64,000 bases of DNA from Sphingobium sp. (lineage in GTDB: Bacteria > Pseudomonadota > Alphaproteobacteria > Sphingomonadales > Sphingomonadaceae), in assembly GCA_023266575.1 (NCBI GenBank), contig JAHFPV010000002.1, positions 408,491-472,490 on the forward strand, in the 5' to 3' direction. Shown piece after piece: positions 51,623 to 60,483 of this stretch. Below the pieces are notes generated by a model. The model ran no database searches, was not told where the DNA came from, and saw nothing but the letters and a program-made list of their open reading frames with translations. How positions within the stretch are numbered: position 1 is the first letter of the stretch; every line of letters begins with the position of its first letter. The position numbers and the translations under genes were made by a program.

Positions 51623-52519
51623 ATGATGTTCAGGAAGATGATGCTGACGGGACTGATGGCCGCAACGCTGCTGAGCGGTGTCGCGCCAGCCTATGCCCAG
51701 AGCAATGAGAATGGCCGTGGCAATCGCGGCGACCGTGCAGAACGCGGTGGGGCAGACCGTGGCGGAGCGGACCGTCAATCCTATCAGTGGCGCGGTAACG
51801 GGCAGCGGCCGATGGGCGGCGACGGGCAGCAGGTGCAACGCTGGCAGCAGCGGCAGGACCGCGCGGTAGCGCAGGCACCGGTGCAGCAGGCTCCCGTCCA
51901 GCAACCGCGTGCGGATCGTCCGTGGCGCAACCCCGGCAATCCTGCGGTCGTGCCAGCACCGGCGCGGCAGGACGCACGACAGGACAGACGGGATGATCGC
52001 CGCAATGACCGGCAGGACTATCGCCAGGACCAGCGTGCCGATCGGCAGGACTGGCGCAACGATCGCCGCGACGGTCGGCAGGATTATCGTCAGGACAGGC
52101 GCGACGACCGGCGCGATGATCGTGGCTGGAGCGACAATCGCGGCTCGGCAGGCAATTGGAATAATGGCCGCCGCTATGACGACCGCACCCGCTGGAGCAA
52201 CCAGCAGCGTTGGAACAATGGCTGGCGACAGGACCGGCGCTATGACTGGAACAGCTATCGCAACCGCTATGGCAACCAGTATCGCATGGGCCGCTACAAC
52301 GCGCCGCGCGGCTGGGACTATGGCTATCGCCGCTTCTCCGTCGGCATCGTGCTGAGCAGCCTGCTCTATTCCAACAGCTATTGGCTGAACGACCCCTATG
52401 CCTATCGCCTGCCGCCCGCGTACGGCACGCTGCGCTGGGTCCGCTATTATGACGACGCCATGCTGGTGGACATTCGCGACGGCTATGTCGTCGACGTGAT
52501 CCATGATTTTTTCTGGTAG
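51623..52519 (+). CDS. RcnB-like exported protein with Arg/Asp-rich repeat region
   Basis: A 298-residue protein with a signal peptide ending near APAYAQ. The middle (about 40-215) is a low-complexity stretch built from R, D, Q, N and W in short repeats (RQDRRDDRRNDRQDYRQDQR). The last 70 residues form an RcnB domain with YRLPPAYGTLRWVRYYDDAML and a final DFFW. E. coli RcnB is a periplasmic factor in nickel/cobalt homeostasis, but no rcnA is near and the role here is unknown. ATG 51623 or 51626 starts it; the Shine-Dalgarno is weak. Confidence 0.85.
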   Translation: MMFRKMMLTGLMAATLLSGVAPAYAQSNENGRGNRGDRAERGGADRGGADRQSYQWRGNGQRPMGGDGQQVQRWQQRQDRAVAQAPVQQAPVQQPRADRPWRNPGNPAVVPAPARQDARQDRRDDRRNDRQDYRQDQRADRQDWRNDRRDGRQDYRQDRRDDRRDDRGWSDNRGSAGNWNNGRRYDDRTRWSNQQRWNNGWRQDRRYDWNSYRNRYGNQYRMGRYNAPRGWDYGYRRFSVGIVLSSLLYSNSYWLNDPYAYRLPPAYGTLRWVRYYDDAMLVDIRDGYVVDVIHDFFW

Positions 52520-52553
52520 CACGCCTCCCTGAAGTGGCCTTCAGGAATACTGG

Positions 52554-52583
52554 CCCCGGTGCGGCGACGCGCCGGGGTCTTTT
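52554..52583 (+). terminator. Terminator after the first RcnB-like gene
   Basis: CCCCGG (52554-52559) pairs with CCGGGG (52572-52577), with an inner GCG/CGC pair, followed by TCTTTT. Confidence 0.75.
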
Positions 52584-52615
52584 CATGGCACTGGCCGCTG
52601 TGGCAGGAGGGCCGC

Positions 52616-53299
52616 ATGACAGACGGTAACGATGATGGCGGCATCGCTTCGCCCACCCGCGCGGCCATAGGCGCGCAGGTGCAGGCGCGGCTGGAGCGCA
52701 ACCCGATGGTCAGCCGGATCGACGCGCCTGACCTTGCCATCTATGGGCGGCAGGATTTCCTCAGCCCAGAAGAATGCGCCGATCTGCGCGCGATCATCGA
52801 TGCGGGCGCGCAGCCTTCGACGCTCTTTTCCGGCAGCGCAAACGCCGATTATCGCACCAGCCATAGCTGCAATCTCGATCCGTTCGATCCATTGATCAAG
52901 GCCATCAGCGACCGCATCTGCGCGCTGACTGGCCTGCCCGCAGACCATGGCGAAACATTGCAGGGCCAGCGCTATACCAGCGGCCAGGAATATCGGCTGC
53001 ATTGCGATTATTTCCCGGTCACCGCCGACTATTGGCCCGCCATGCGCGCCACTGGCGGTCAGCGCAGCTGGACCACGATGATCTATCTCTCCCCGGTCGA
53101 GGCGGGGGGCGAAACTCATTTCCCCCAATGTCAATTCATGGTGCCGCCGGTCGAGGGAATGATCCTGATATGGAACAATATGAACGCCGACGGCGCGCCC
53201 AACCGGTTCAGCCTGCACGCCGCCCGGCCAGTCGAACAGGGCACCAAATATGTCGTCACCAAATGGTTTCGTGAACGGCCCTGGGAACCGAGGGCGTGA
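52616..53299 (+). CDS. Prolyl-4-hydroxylase-like 2-oxoglutarate/Fe(II) dioxygenase
   Basis: AGGAGG precedes the ATG at 52616. The 227 residues form the double-stranded beta-helix of P4H-type enzymes: iron ligands His129 and Asp131 in LHCDYF and His201 in FSLHAARPV, and the 2-oxoglutarate-binding Lys211 in GTKYVVTKWF. It probably hydroxylates a protein or peptide side chain; the target is unknown. It stands alone between two terminator or repeat elements and two RcnB-like genes. Confidence 0.9.
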   Translation: MTDGNDDGGIASPTRAAIGAQVQARLERNPMVSRIDAPDLAIYGRQDFLSPEECADLRAIIDAGAQPSTLFSGSANADYRTSHSCNLDPFDPLIKAISDRICALTGLPADHGETLQGQRYTSGQEYRLHCDYFPVTADYWPAMRATGGQRSWTTMIYLSPVEAGGETHFPQCQFMVPPVEGMILIWNNMNADGAPNRFSLHAARPVEQGTKYVVTKWFRERPWEPRA

Positions 53300-53324
53300 T
53301 AGACTTGGATTAAATCCCCGCCGA

Positions 53325-53391
53325 CCGTTCGTTTCGAGCGAAGTCGAGAAACTTAGCGCGCTGGTTTCTCGACTTCGCTCGAAACGAACGG
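53325..53391. repeat. Perfect 28-bp inverted repeat
   Basis: Arms at 53325-53352 and 53364-53391 are exact reverse complements over 28 bases, with an 11-base spacer. The inner arm contains TTTCGAGCGAAGTCGAGAAA. It is different from the repeats at 1819, 4544 and 14213. Located 26 bases past the dioxygenase stop, it could end transcription or be a mobile-type palindrome. Confidence 0.85.
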
Positions 53392-53577
53392 ATCGGGGCG
53401 CAGGTGTCGCGCTCTCCACCTCATCCCCTCGTTACACTTTGCGACATAAATGACTGAAAACTGACAGCTTCATTCGCCGGGCGTTCAGGCGCGCTGCCCC
53501 ATATCTCCTTGTGTTGGCGACAGGAACCCGATCCAGCCGGACAGGGTTCAGCCGCCAGAGGAAATAGGAGATATGCT

Positions 53578-54048
53578 ATGCGTAAACTGATCATCCTGGG
53601 CCTGCTGGCCGCTACGGTGGCGCCCAGTGTCGCGTCCGCCCAGTCCTATGGCGAAGCGCGCCGCAGCGAACGCAACCTGCGTGAGGAGCAGCGGGAGCTG
53701 CGTCAGGCCCAGCGCTATGGCGACCGCCGCGACGTGCGTGAAGAACGGCGCGATGTCCGCGATGCCCGCCAGGAAGCGCGCGAGGACTGGCGCGACTATC
53801 GCCGCAATCACCGCGATGTCTATCGCGGCGGCAACTGGCGCGCGCCCTTCCGCTACAATCAGTGGAATGTCGGCGTCCAGCTTCGCCCGGCCTATTATAA
53901 TTCGCGCTATTATATCGCCGATCCCTATCGCTATCGCCTGCCCCGTCCGGGCGTGAACCAGCGCTGGGTACGTCATTATAACGATGTGCTGCTGGTCAAT
54001 GTCCGCAACGGGCGCGTGATCCAGGTGCATCGCGGCTTCTTCTGGTAA
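53578..54048 (+). CDS. RcnB-like exported protein (short form)
   Basis: A 156-residue protein with signal peptide (cleavage near VASAQS), a charged helical region rich in Arg and Glu (RSERNLREEQRELRQAQRYG), and a C-terminal RcnB domain (YRYRLPRPGVNQRWVRHYND, final RGFFW). GGAG precedes ATG 53578 by about seven bases. It is a shorter relative of the protein at 51623-52519 with the same domain order. A strong terminator follows. Confidence 0.85.
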   Translation: MRKLIILGLLAATVAPSVASAQSYGEARRSERNLREEQRELRQAQRYGDRRDVREERRDVRDARQEAREDWRDYRRNHRDVYRGGNWRAPFRYNQWNVGVQLRPAYYNSRYYIADPYRYRLPRPGVNQRWVRHYNDVLLVNVRNGRVIQVHRGFFW

Positions 54049-54066
54049 GACGCCTGCATAAAAAAA

Positions 54067-54099
54067 CAGCCCCGGACAGCAATGTCCGGGGCTGTTTTT
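54067..54099 (+). terminator. Terminator after the second RcnB-like gene (bidirectional)
   Basis: CAGCCCCGGACA (54067-54078) and TGTCCGGGGCTG (54083-54094) form a perfect 12-bp stem with a GCAA loop and five T. A run of A in front allows it to work from the other strand as well. Confidence 0.92.
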
Positions 54100-54255
54100 A
54101 TGGATGTTTCCCCCCAACTTGGCCGCGCCGCCCGTTGCCGGGCAAGCGCGGCCGATGGCACGCAGGACGCACCATCAGTCCGAAAGGGGGGTGGACCGTT
54201 GCGCAGAACGCGCGTCCGCCCGAAAAGTTCCGCTTTTCTGCGAAAAATCCGCGAT

Positions 54256-55836
54256 TCAGGCGGCTAATGCCTGCGCAATGAGCTTGCGGCTGTTATCAAT
54301 GCCATAGAGGGCGATGAAGCTGCCCATGCGCGGTCCCTGGTCCGCGCCCAGCAGCGTTTGGTAGAGCGCCTTGAACCAGTCGCGCAGCTCGGCAAAGCCG
54401 AACGCCTCATCCTTGCCGATGGCATAGACGATGTTCTGGATATCCTCCGCGCTGGCGTCCGCCGATAGCGCGGCCAGCTCTGCGTCGAGCCTGCGCAGCG
54501 CCGCCGCTTCACTGGCGTCGGGCGCACGGCGCTGGAGGGTGGGTGCCACAAAATCGCGATGATAGGCCAAGGCATGGCCGATCAGCGCGTCCAGTTCGGG
54601 ATAGGTGTCCGGCGAGGCGTCCGCGACATAGTTGGTGAGATAGCCCCACACCTGATCCCGGCTGGCATCGCCCATCACACCCACCAGATTGAGCAGCAGC
54701 CCAAAGGTCACCGGCAACCGGCCTTCAGGCAGCTTGCCATCATGGACGTGATGGACCGGATTGCCGAGCTGCTGTTCGATCGCCTGATTGGGATAGTTGA
54801 CCCGGAACTGCCAATATTCGTCCACCGCGCGCGGGATGACGCCCATGTGCAGCTGCTTGGCCTTTTTGGGTTCGCGATAGGCGTAGAAGGCCAGGCTTTC
54901 CTGCGGACCATAGGTCAGCCATTGTTCGAGGCTGAGGCCATTGCCCTTGGACTTGGAGATTTTCTCGCCCTTTTCGTCGAGGAACATCTCGTAATTAAAG
55001 CCTTCGGGCGGGCGGGCGCCCAGCGCGCGGCAGATTTTCGACGACTGGGTGACCGAATCGATCAGATCCTTGCCCGCCATCTCATAATCGACGCCCAGCG
55101 CGACCCAGCGCATCGCCCAGTCGACCTTCCATTGCAGCTTGGCGCCGCCGGACAGGATCGACTGCTCGATCATTTCACCCTCATCCTCGAAGCGGATCAG
55201 GCCTGCCTCGGCATCGATCACCTCGACCGGCACCTGCAAGACGATGCCGCTCTTGGGACTGATCGGCAGGACGGGCGAATAGGTCGCCTGCCGTTCCTTG
55301 CGCAAGGTCGGCAGCATGATGTCGAGGATCGCCTGATTGCACCGCAGCACCTGCCGCAGCGTATCGTCAAACGCGCCCGCCTGATAGCGTTCGGTCGCGG
55401 AGACGAATTCATAGTCGAAACCGAAGCGGTCGAGAAATTCGCGCAGCATCGCATTATTGTGATGGGCGAAGCTTTCAAACTTGCCGAACGGGTCCGGCAC
55501 CTGCGTCAGCGGCTTGCCCAGATGCTCCGTCAGCATCGCCTGGTTGGGGACATTGTCGGGCACCTTGCGCAGCCCGTCCATATCGTCACTGAAGGCCACC
55601 AGCCGCGTGGGAATATCCGACAGCGCATGATAGGCGTTGCGCACCATCGTCGTGCGCAGCACTTCGTTGAACGTGCCGATATGCGGCAGGCCTGAGGGAC
55701 CATAGCCGGTTTCAAACAGGATATGGCCTTTGTCCGGCGCGCCATTGGGATAGCGCTTGAGCAGCTTGCGCGCTTCTTCATAGGGCCAGGCCTTGGCCGC
55801 CAGTGCGGCGGTACGGAGAATATCTGTCGCGGTCAT
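54256..55836 (-). CDS. lysS: Class I lysyl-tRNA synthetase
   Basis: A class I (archaeal-type) LysRS, unlike the class II enzyme of most bacteria. The 526 residues have the class I signatures PHIG (51-54, in GPSGLPHIGTFNEVL) and KISKS (292-296), plus the C-terminal alpha-helix-rich anticodon-binding region. No class II LysRS is in the window. Class I LysRS is usual in alphaproteobacteria. It lies alone, starting near a possible divergent promoter toward the PilZ gene. Confidence 0.95.
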   Translation of the reverse strand: MTATDILRTAALAAKAWPYEEARKLLKRYPNGAPDKGHILFETGYGPSGLPHIGTFNEVLRTTMVRNAYHALSDIPTRLVAFSDDMDGLRKVPDNVPNQAMLTEHLGKPLTQVPDPFGKFESFAHHNNAMLREFLDRFGFDYEFVSATERYQAGAFDDTLRQVLRCNQAILDIMLPTLRKERQATYSPVLPISPKSGIVLQVPVEVIDAEAGLIRFEDEGEMIEQSILSGGAKLQWKVDWAMRWVALGVDYEMAGKDLIDSVTQSSKICRALGARPPEGFNYEMFLDEKGEKISKSKGNGLSLEQWLTYGPQESLAFYAYREPKKAKQLHMGVIPRAVDEYWQFRVNYPNQAIEQQLGNPVHHVHDGKLPEGRLPVTFGLLLNLVGVMGDASRDQVWGYLTNYVADASPDTYPELDALIGHALAYHRDFVAPTLQRRAPDASEAAALRRLDAELAALSADASAEDIQNIVYAIGKDEAFGFAELRDWFKALYQTLLGADQGPRMGSFIALYGIDNSRKLIAQALAA

Positions 55837-55964
55837 GATTACGCCCCCTAGCCCCGGACAGGCCGAAAAGAAACGTCCTTCGGTAGCAAATCTGCGTTAA
55901 GAATCGTTCGCACATTAGGGTTTCATTAACCCTGACCGTCGATAATCGGGTTTCTGGAGGCACC

Positions 55965-56333
55965 ATGCACAGCTTGCGCACCCGCGAACGCATCGTGGTC
56001 GAGATTGCCATTGTCGTCACGACCGTATTGGACAGCCTAGAAGGCATGATCGTCGATTTGAGCGAGGGCGGCGCGCAGGTAGTCGGTTGCACCCTGCCAG
56101 CAGGCTCTTCGTGCCAGATCGACCTGGACGGGCATATCACTTTCGGCACGGTGCGCTGGTCCGAAGAGGATCGCATGGGCATCCGTTTCCCCTATGAGCT
56201 GAATGAAGGCCCGCTTTACGACCAGCTTGAACTGGCCCGCGCTGCGCTGCGCACGCCTGTAGCATTTCAGCCGCGCGTACGCGCGATGGCCGCAAGCAGT
56301 GGCGGTGGCGGTTTTGGCCGCCGGACGAGCTGA
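55965..56333 (+). CDS. PilZ-domain protein
   Basis: A 122-residue single PilZ domain. The c-di-GMP contact motifs are R-x-x-x-R in RTRER near the start and D-x-S-x-x-G in DLSEGGAQV. TGGAGG stands before the ATG. A flexible Gly-rich tail (SSGGGGFGRRTS) ends the protein. It is the second PilZ protein of the window, unlike the one at 30573-30902 in sequence. Confidence 0.88.
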   Translation: MHSLRTRERIVVEIAIVVTTVLDSLEGMIVDLSEGGAQVVGCTLPAGSSCQIDLDGHITFGTVRWSEEDRMGIRFPYELNEGPLYDQLELARAALRTPVAFQPRVRAMAASSGGGGFGRRTS

Positions 56334-56374
56334 AACAGGTTTTCCTTTTGTTCCCGCTCGCTTAAACGGGGCGG

Positions 56375-59128
56375 GTGATTAATCCTGCATCCCTGCCCGC
56401 TCTCCACGCCAGCCATGGCGGCATCTGGTTGCGCGAAGGTGGCCGCACGCAAGGTCTGGCCAAGGGACAGGCGATCGGCCGGGCGGCGGAAACGCCGGTA
56501 CTGCTGCTCAATGCGCCGCTGACTGGCCAGCGGCTGGGCTATCCCGATCTCAATGGCCTGGACCTGCTCGAGCTCTGGGCCTTTCTCCACCCGGCCCGCT
56601 TCCTGGTCCCCACGCCCAAGGGTTTGGCGCAGGCGCTTGGCCTGCCGGTGCCGAGCGCGGAGGCGGATATTCCCGCCCTGCTCCAGAGCGCGGCGCAGGC
56701 GTTGCTCGACCGGATCGAATCGCCGGACTGGCGCGAGCGGGAGGGGGGCTGGACGTCGGCGCAGACGCTGCACCGGCTGCGCTGGCCCTGGTCGCCACTC
56801 GTCGCCCCGCGGATCGCCAAGCCCAAGGAAGCCGAGCGCTGGCTCTTTTCCAAGCTTCCCGAATGGGAGGAAGCGCAGCCCCGCCCCGCCCCGCGCACCG
56901 TGGTGCTGGATGAAGCGCAGGTGCTGGCGCAGCTCGATGCGTTGACCGGCGCGGGGGCGGAGGCCCGGCCCGGCCAGCGTGCCTATGCCACCGCCGCGAT
57001 CAGCGCCTTTCGCCCGCGCGCGCATCGCGACCAGCCCAATATGTTGCTGGCGGAAGCCGGCACCGGCATCGGCAAGACATTGGGCTATCTCGCCCCCGCC
57101 TCGCTCTGGGCAGCGCAGGCGCAAGGTACGGTGTGGGTGTCAACCTATACCAAGGCGTTGCAACGCCAGCTCGATCGCGAATCGCTGCGCCTGTTTCCCG
57201 ATGCGATGGTGGCGGCCAAACGGGTGGTGGTGCGCAAGGGGCGGGAAAATTATCTCTGCCTGCTCAATCTGGAAGATGCGTTGCAGGGCGGCTTTACCGG
57301 GCGTGCGGCGATATTGGCGCAGTTGGTCGCGCGCTGGGCGGCGTTCAGCAAGGATGGCGATATGGTCGGCGGCGACTTGCCCGGCTGGCTGCCCACTTTG
57401 TTCCGCCGCAACGGCTCCACCGCGCTAACCGACCGGCGCGGGGAGTGCATCTATGCAGGCTGTCCGCATTACCGCAAATGCTTCATCGAGCGGTCGGCAC
57501 GTGCGTCCGCCGATGCGGACATCGTCATCGCCAATCATGCGCTGGTGATGATCAACGCCGCGCGCGGTCGCGAAACCGGGCAGCGACCGCAGCGCATCGT
57601 GTTCGACGAAGGGCATCATCTGTTCGATGCGGCGGATTCGACCTTCTCCGTTGCCCTGTCGGGGCAGGAGGCGATCGAGCTGCGCCGCTGGATCATGGGA
57701 CCGGAGGGCGGATCGCGCGGGCGACGACGCGGCCTGTCGGCGCGCCTGTCGGACTTGGCCAGCTATGATGTCGAAGGGGGAGAGGCGATCCGCGCCGCCG
57801 CCGACGCGGCGCTCGCTTTGCCCGCTGATGAATGGCTCAAGCGCGTGGTGGCGGGGGAGCCGTTCGGGCCGCTCGAAGCCTTGTTCGGTGCGGTGCGTGG
57901 CACTGTGTTTGCCCGCGCCGCCGACACGGGCGAGGCGGATGCGGGCTATGGGCTGGAGACCGAACTGGCCGCGCCTGATGGCCCGCTGGTCGAGGCGGCA
58001 CAGGAGGCCGCGCTGGCGCTCGATGCGCTGCTGCGCCCGCTGACGCATTTGTCGCGGCGGCTGGAAGCGGTGATCGAGGACGCGCCCGATTGGCTGGATG
58101 GCGCGGCGCGGGCGCGGATCGAGGGGGCGGTCGCGTCGCTCGGCTGGCGGCGCGACCTGATCAGCGCCTGGCTGGCGCTGCTGGCGCGGATCGGCGGGCC
58201 TGCTGACCCCGACTATGTGGACTGGATGACGGTCGACCGGGTCGAGGGGCGCGAATATGATATTGGCATCCATCGCCACTGGCTCGACCCCAGCCGTCCG
58301 CTCGCCGAAACCGTGCTGAAACCCGCGCAGGGGGTGATCGTCACCTCCGCTACGCTCAAAGGCGGGGGCGACTGGGGCAATGCGGAAAGCCGCAGCGGCG
58401 CGACCCACCTGCCCCATGGCGCCGGGCGGTTCGAGGCAAACAGCCCGTTCGACTATGCCGCGCGCGCCGAAGTGCTGATCGTCACTGACATCAAGCGCGG
58501 TGATCTGGCCGCGCTGTCGGGTGCCTATGGGCGATTGATCGAGGCGGCGGGCGGCGGCACGCTGGGGCTGTTCACCGCGATCCGGCGGCTGCGCGCGGTC
58601 CATGCCCGCATCGCCGACCGGCTGGCGCGCGCAGGGCTGCCGCTCTACGCGCAGCATGTCGACCCGATCGACACCGGCACGTTGGTCGACATTTTCCGCG
58701 ACGATCCGCGCGCGTCGCTGCTGGGGACGGACGCGCTGCGCGACGGGGTGGACGTGCCGGGCCATTCGCTGCGGCTGGTGGTGATGGAGGGGGTGCCATG
58801 GTCCAAGCCGACGGTGCTGCACGCGGCCCGACGGCTGGCGAACGGGGGCAATGCCTATGACGACCGGTTGATCCGCGCGCGGCTGGCGCAGGCATTCGGT
58901 CGCCTCATTCGCCGGGCGGAGGACAAGGGCAGTTTCGTCATCCTGTCCGCCGCGATGCCGAGCCGCTTGCTGAGCGCCTTTCCGCCAGGCACGCCGATCC
59001 GCCGGGTGACACTGGACGAGGCAATCATTGCCGTCAGTGTCGCTTCGCGGCGCGAATCCCTTGGCGAAACGACGCCCTTAGGGCATCAGGGACACGAATC
59101 CGGCCACAGCCATCTGGAGAGAGAATGA
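56375..59128 (+). CDS. DinG/Rad3-type ATP-dependent DNA helicase (iron-sulfur)
   Basis: A 917-residue XPD-like superfamily 2 helicase starting at GTG. The N-terminal 200 residues are an accessory region of unknown fold. Walker A AEAGTGIGKT is at about 226-235, the DEAH box DEGH at 411-414. Four Cys (295, 358, 363 and 369) are spaced like a 4Fe-4S cluster. The C-terminal part has LGTDALRDGVDVPGHSLR and QAFGRLIRRAEDKG. DinG-type helicases resolve R-loops and DNA repair intermediates. It overlaps the sixA-like gene by ATGA. Confidence 0.9.
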   Translation: MINPASLPALHASHGGIWLREGGRTQGLAKGQAIGRAAETPVLLLNAPLTGQRLGYPDLNGLDLLELWAFLHPARFLVPTPKGLAQALGLPVPSAEADIPALLQSAAQALLDRIESPDWREREGGWTSAQTLHRLRWPWSPLVAPRIAKPKEAERWLFSKLPEWEEAQPRPAPRTVVLDEAQVLAQLDALTGAGAEARPGQRAYATAAISAFRPRAHRDQPNMLLAEAGTGIGKTLGYLAPASLWAAQAQGTVWVSTYTKALQRQLDRESLRLFPDAMVAAKRVVVRKGRENYLCLLNLEDALQGGFTGRAAILAQLVARWAAFSKDGDMVGGDLPGWLPTLFRRNGSTALTDRRGECIYAGCPHYRKCFIERSARASADADIVIANHALVMINAARGRETGQRPQRIVFDEGHHLFDAADSTFSVALSGQEAIELRRWIMGPEGGSRGRRRGLSARLSDLASYDVEGGEAIRAAADAALALPADEWLKRVVAGEPFGPLEALFGAVRGTVFARAADTGEADAGYGLETELAAPDGPLVEAAQEAALALDALLRPLTHLSRRLEAVIEDAPDWLDGAARARIEGAVASLGWRRDLISAWLALLARIGGPADPDYVDWMTVDRVEGREYDIGIHRHWLDPSRPLAETVLKPAQGVIVTSATLKGGGDWGNAESRSGATHLPHGAGRFEANSPFDYAARAEVLIVTDIKRGDLAALSGAYGRLIEAAGGGTLGLFTAIRRLRAVHARIADRLARAGLPLYAQHVDPIDTGTLVDIFRDDPRASLLGTDALRDGVDVPGHSLRLVVMEGVPWSKPTVLHAARRLANGGNAYDDRLIRARLAQAFGRLIRRAEDKGSFVILSAAMPSRLLSAFPPGTPIRRVTLDEAIIAVSVASRRESLGETTPLGHQGHESGHSHLERE

Positions 59129-59667
59129 AGCGGCTGACCCTGTTGCGCCACGCCAAGTCCGACTGGGACGATCCGGTGGCCCGCGACTTCGACCGGCCCC
59201 TGAACCACCGGGGCGAGAAGGCGGCGCTGTTGATGGGGCAATTTGCCGCCCGGCGGCAGATGCAGTTTGACGCGCTGGTCGCATCCCCCGCCGTGCGGGT
59301 GGTGCAGACGCTGGAGACGTTTTTTGCAGGCTTTGGCGAGACGCTCGACGCGCGCTGGGACCGGCGCATCTATCTCGCCTCCTCCCCCACCTTGTTCGAT
59401 GTCATCCGCGACCTGCCCGACAGCGCCGACAGTGCGCTGCTGACCGGACATAATCCGGGGCTGGAGGAATTGATCCTCGACCTGGTCCCCGATGACGGGG
59501 CCAATCCGCTGCGCGAGGATGTGGAGGTGAAATTCCCGACCGCCAGTATTGCGGTGCTGGACCTTGCCATCGACCGGTGGGATCAGGCGCAGGAGAATAT
59601 CGCCACGCTGATCAGCTTCACGCGCCCGCGTGACCTGGACCCGGCGCTGGGTCCGGGGACGCGCTGA
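59125..59667 (+). CDS. SixA-like histidine phosphatase
   Basis: A 180-residue phosphoglycerate-mutase-fold enzyme with the phospho-His motif LLRHAKSDW at the start and LLTGHNPGLEEL with the second His later. SixA of E. coli dephosphorylates phosphorelay HPt domains or PTS proteins. The target here is unknown. It overlaps the helicase gene by four bases and is the end of that operon; the MerR gene converges on it. Confidence 0.88.
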   Translation: MKRLTLLRHAKSDWDDPVARDFDRPLNHRGEKAALLMGQFAARRQMQFDALVASPAVRVVQTLETFFAGFGETLDARWDRRIYLASSPTLFDVIRDLPDSADSALLTGHNPGLEELILDLVPDDGANPLREDVEVKFPTASIAVLDLAIDRWDQAQENIATLISFTRPRDLDPALGPGTR

Positions 59668-59673
59668 CGCGGC

Positions 59674-60012
59674 CTATTCGCCGATCGCGCGGGCCAGCGT
59701 CGAACGGATCGCCTGCAACTGGCTCAGCACGTCGTCGGCCGGTTGGGCAGGCGTGTCAGGCACGCTCGTCCCATTGCCATCGACCAGCATCTTCTGCGCG
59801 CCCTTGACGGTAAAGCCCTCGACATTGAGCAGGTCGTGGATACGGCGGGCCAGCGCCACGTCGGCGGGGCGGTAATAGCGGCGATTGCCGGAGCGCTGGA
59901 GCGGGCGCAGCTGCGGGAAACGGGTTTCCCAATAGCGCAATATATGTTGGGGCAGACCCAGTTCACCCGCCAGTTCGCTGATGGTCAGCAATGCACCTTC
60001 TGCCTTTTTCAT
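59674..60012 (-). CDS. MerR-family transcription regulator
   Basis: A 112-residue protein with the MerR winged-helix start LTISELAGELGLPQHILRYW followed by the RPxRSGNRRYYRPADV wing and a short C-terminal region without a metal-binding Cys motif. It resembles the short MerR proteins that often accompany ihfA in alphaproteobacteria, but ihfA is not visible here: sequence upstream turns into a low-GC region, as if something had been inserted. Confidence 0.88.
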   Translation of the reverse strand: MKKAEGALLTISELAGELGLPQHILRYWETRFPQLRPLQRSGNRRYYRPADVALARRIHDLLNVEGFTVKGAQKMLVDGNGTSVPDTPAQPADDVLSQLQAIRSTLARAIGE

Positions 60013-60483
60013 GACAGCAATGTTGCACCCTAAGACCCGCCAAGGTCAACCATGGTAAACTACGGATTAACGTGGAAAACGCCTATCTTCGCACCATCGC
60101 GGCTCGGCGACCGCGCGCCCGCCTGCTTGATGGTGACCCCTACGGGCACCCGGTAATCATAGCAAGGTACTGACTTTACATCTATATTTCTTGGATGCGC
60201 AATTTTGATACCATCACAAATGCCATCTGTCCATTAGGTTTAAATAGCTAATTGACATCGCACAGCACGAGAATTGCCTATCGGGTAGGCCGATTGATCG
60301 ATCGATGGCTTTAGATTTGCGGAAGCATCTGTTGAAATTTAACGGGTATATCTACCACAACATGATCAGATCCGACTGTAAACCTCACAAGTCGGTCATT
60401 TAGAGGCTTAAGGCCGAGGAATGCACGCCTGCCAAAACCCGCCAACGCCAAGAACGCTTTGACAACACTTGGCCTTTGCATCA
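60013..60483. other. Gap and composition boundary ahead of the AT-rich island
   Basis: From 60013 to about 60165 the sequence is still GC-rich; beyond that AT content rises sharply and stays high to the unknown genes. Only short frames occur (for example a 32-codon ATG frame at 60305-60403 and a 34-codon GTG frame near 60072), none convincing. A short GCCTA/TAGGC hairpin lies around 60277-60291. The best reading is the edge of acquired DNA. Confidence 0.55.
60131..60146 (-). other. tRNA-3'-end-like 16-mer, possible attachment site
   Basis: On the minus strand the sequence reads CCCGTAGGGGTCACCA, the form of a tRNA 3' end with T-stem, acceptor and CCA, but with no T-loop or the rest of a tRNA in front of it. 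It stands about 20 bases from the composition change. Its direction fits the partial copy left at the far side of an element inserted into a tRNA gene. Chance cannot be excluded. Confidence 0.25.

Noticed and set aside
57425-58822. 465-codon open frame opposite the DinG-type helicase
   Set aside because: No start context or family; the helicase motifs lie on the other strand.
60060-60232. Stop-free minus-strand stretch that reads like GC-rich coding sequence
   Set aside because: No start codon in the frame and no recognisable protein; probably a consequence of composition.
60305-60403. 32-codon ATG frame in the AT-rich gap
   Set aside because: No Shine-Dalgarno, no recognisable composition or homologue; likely chance.
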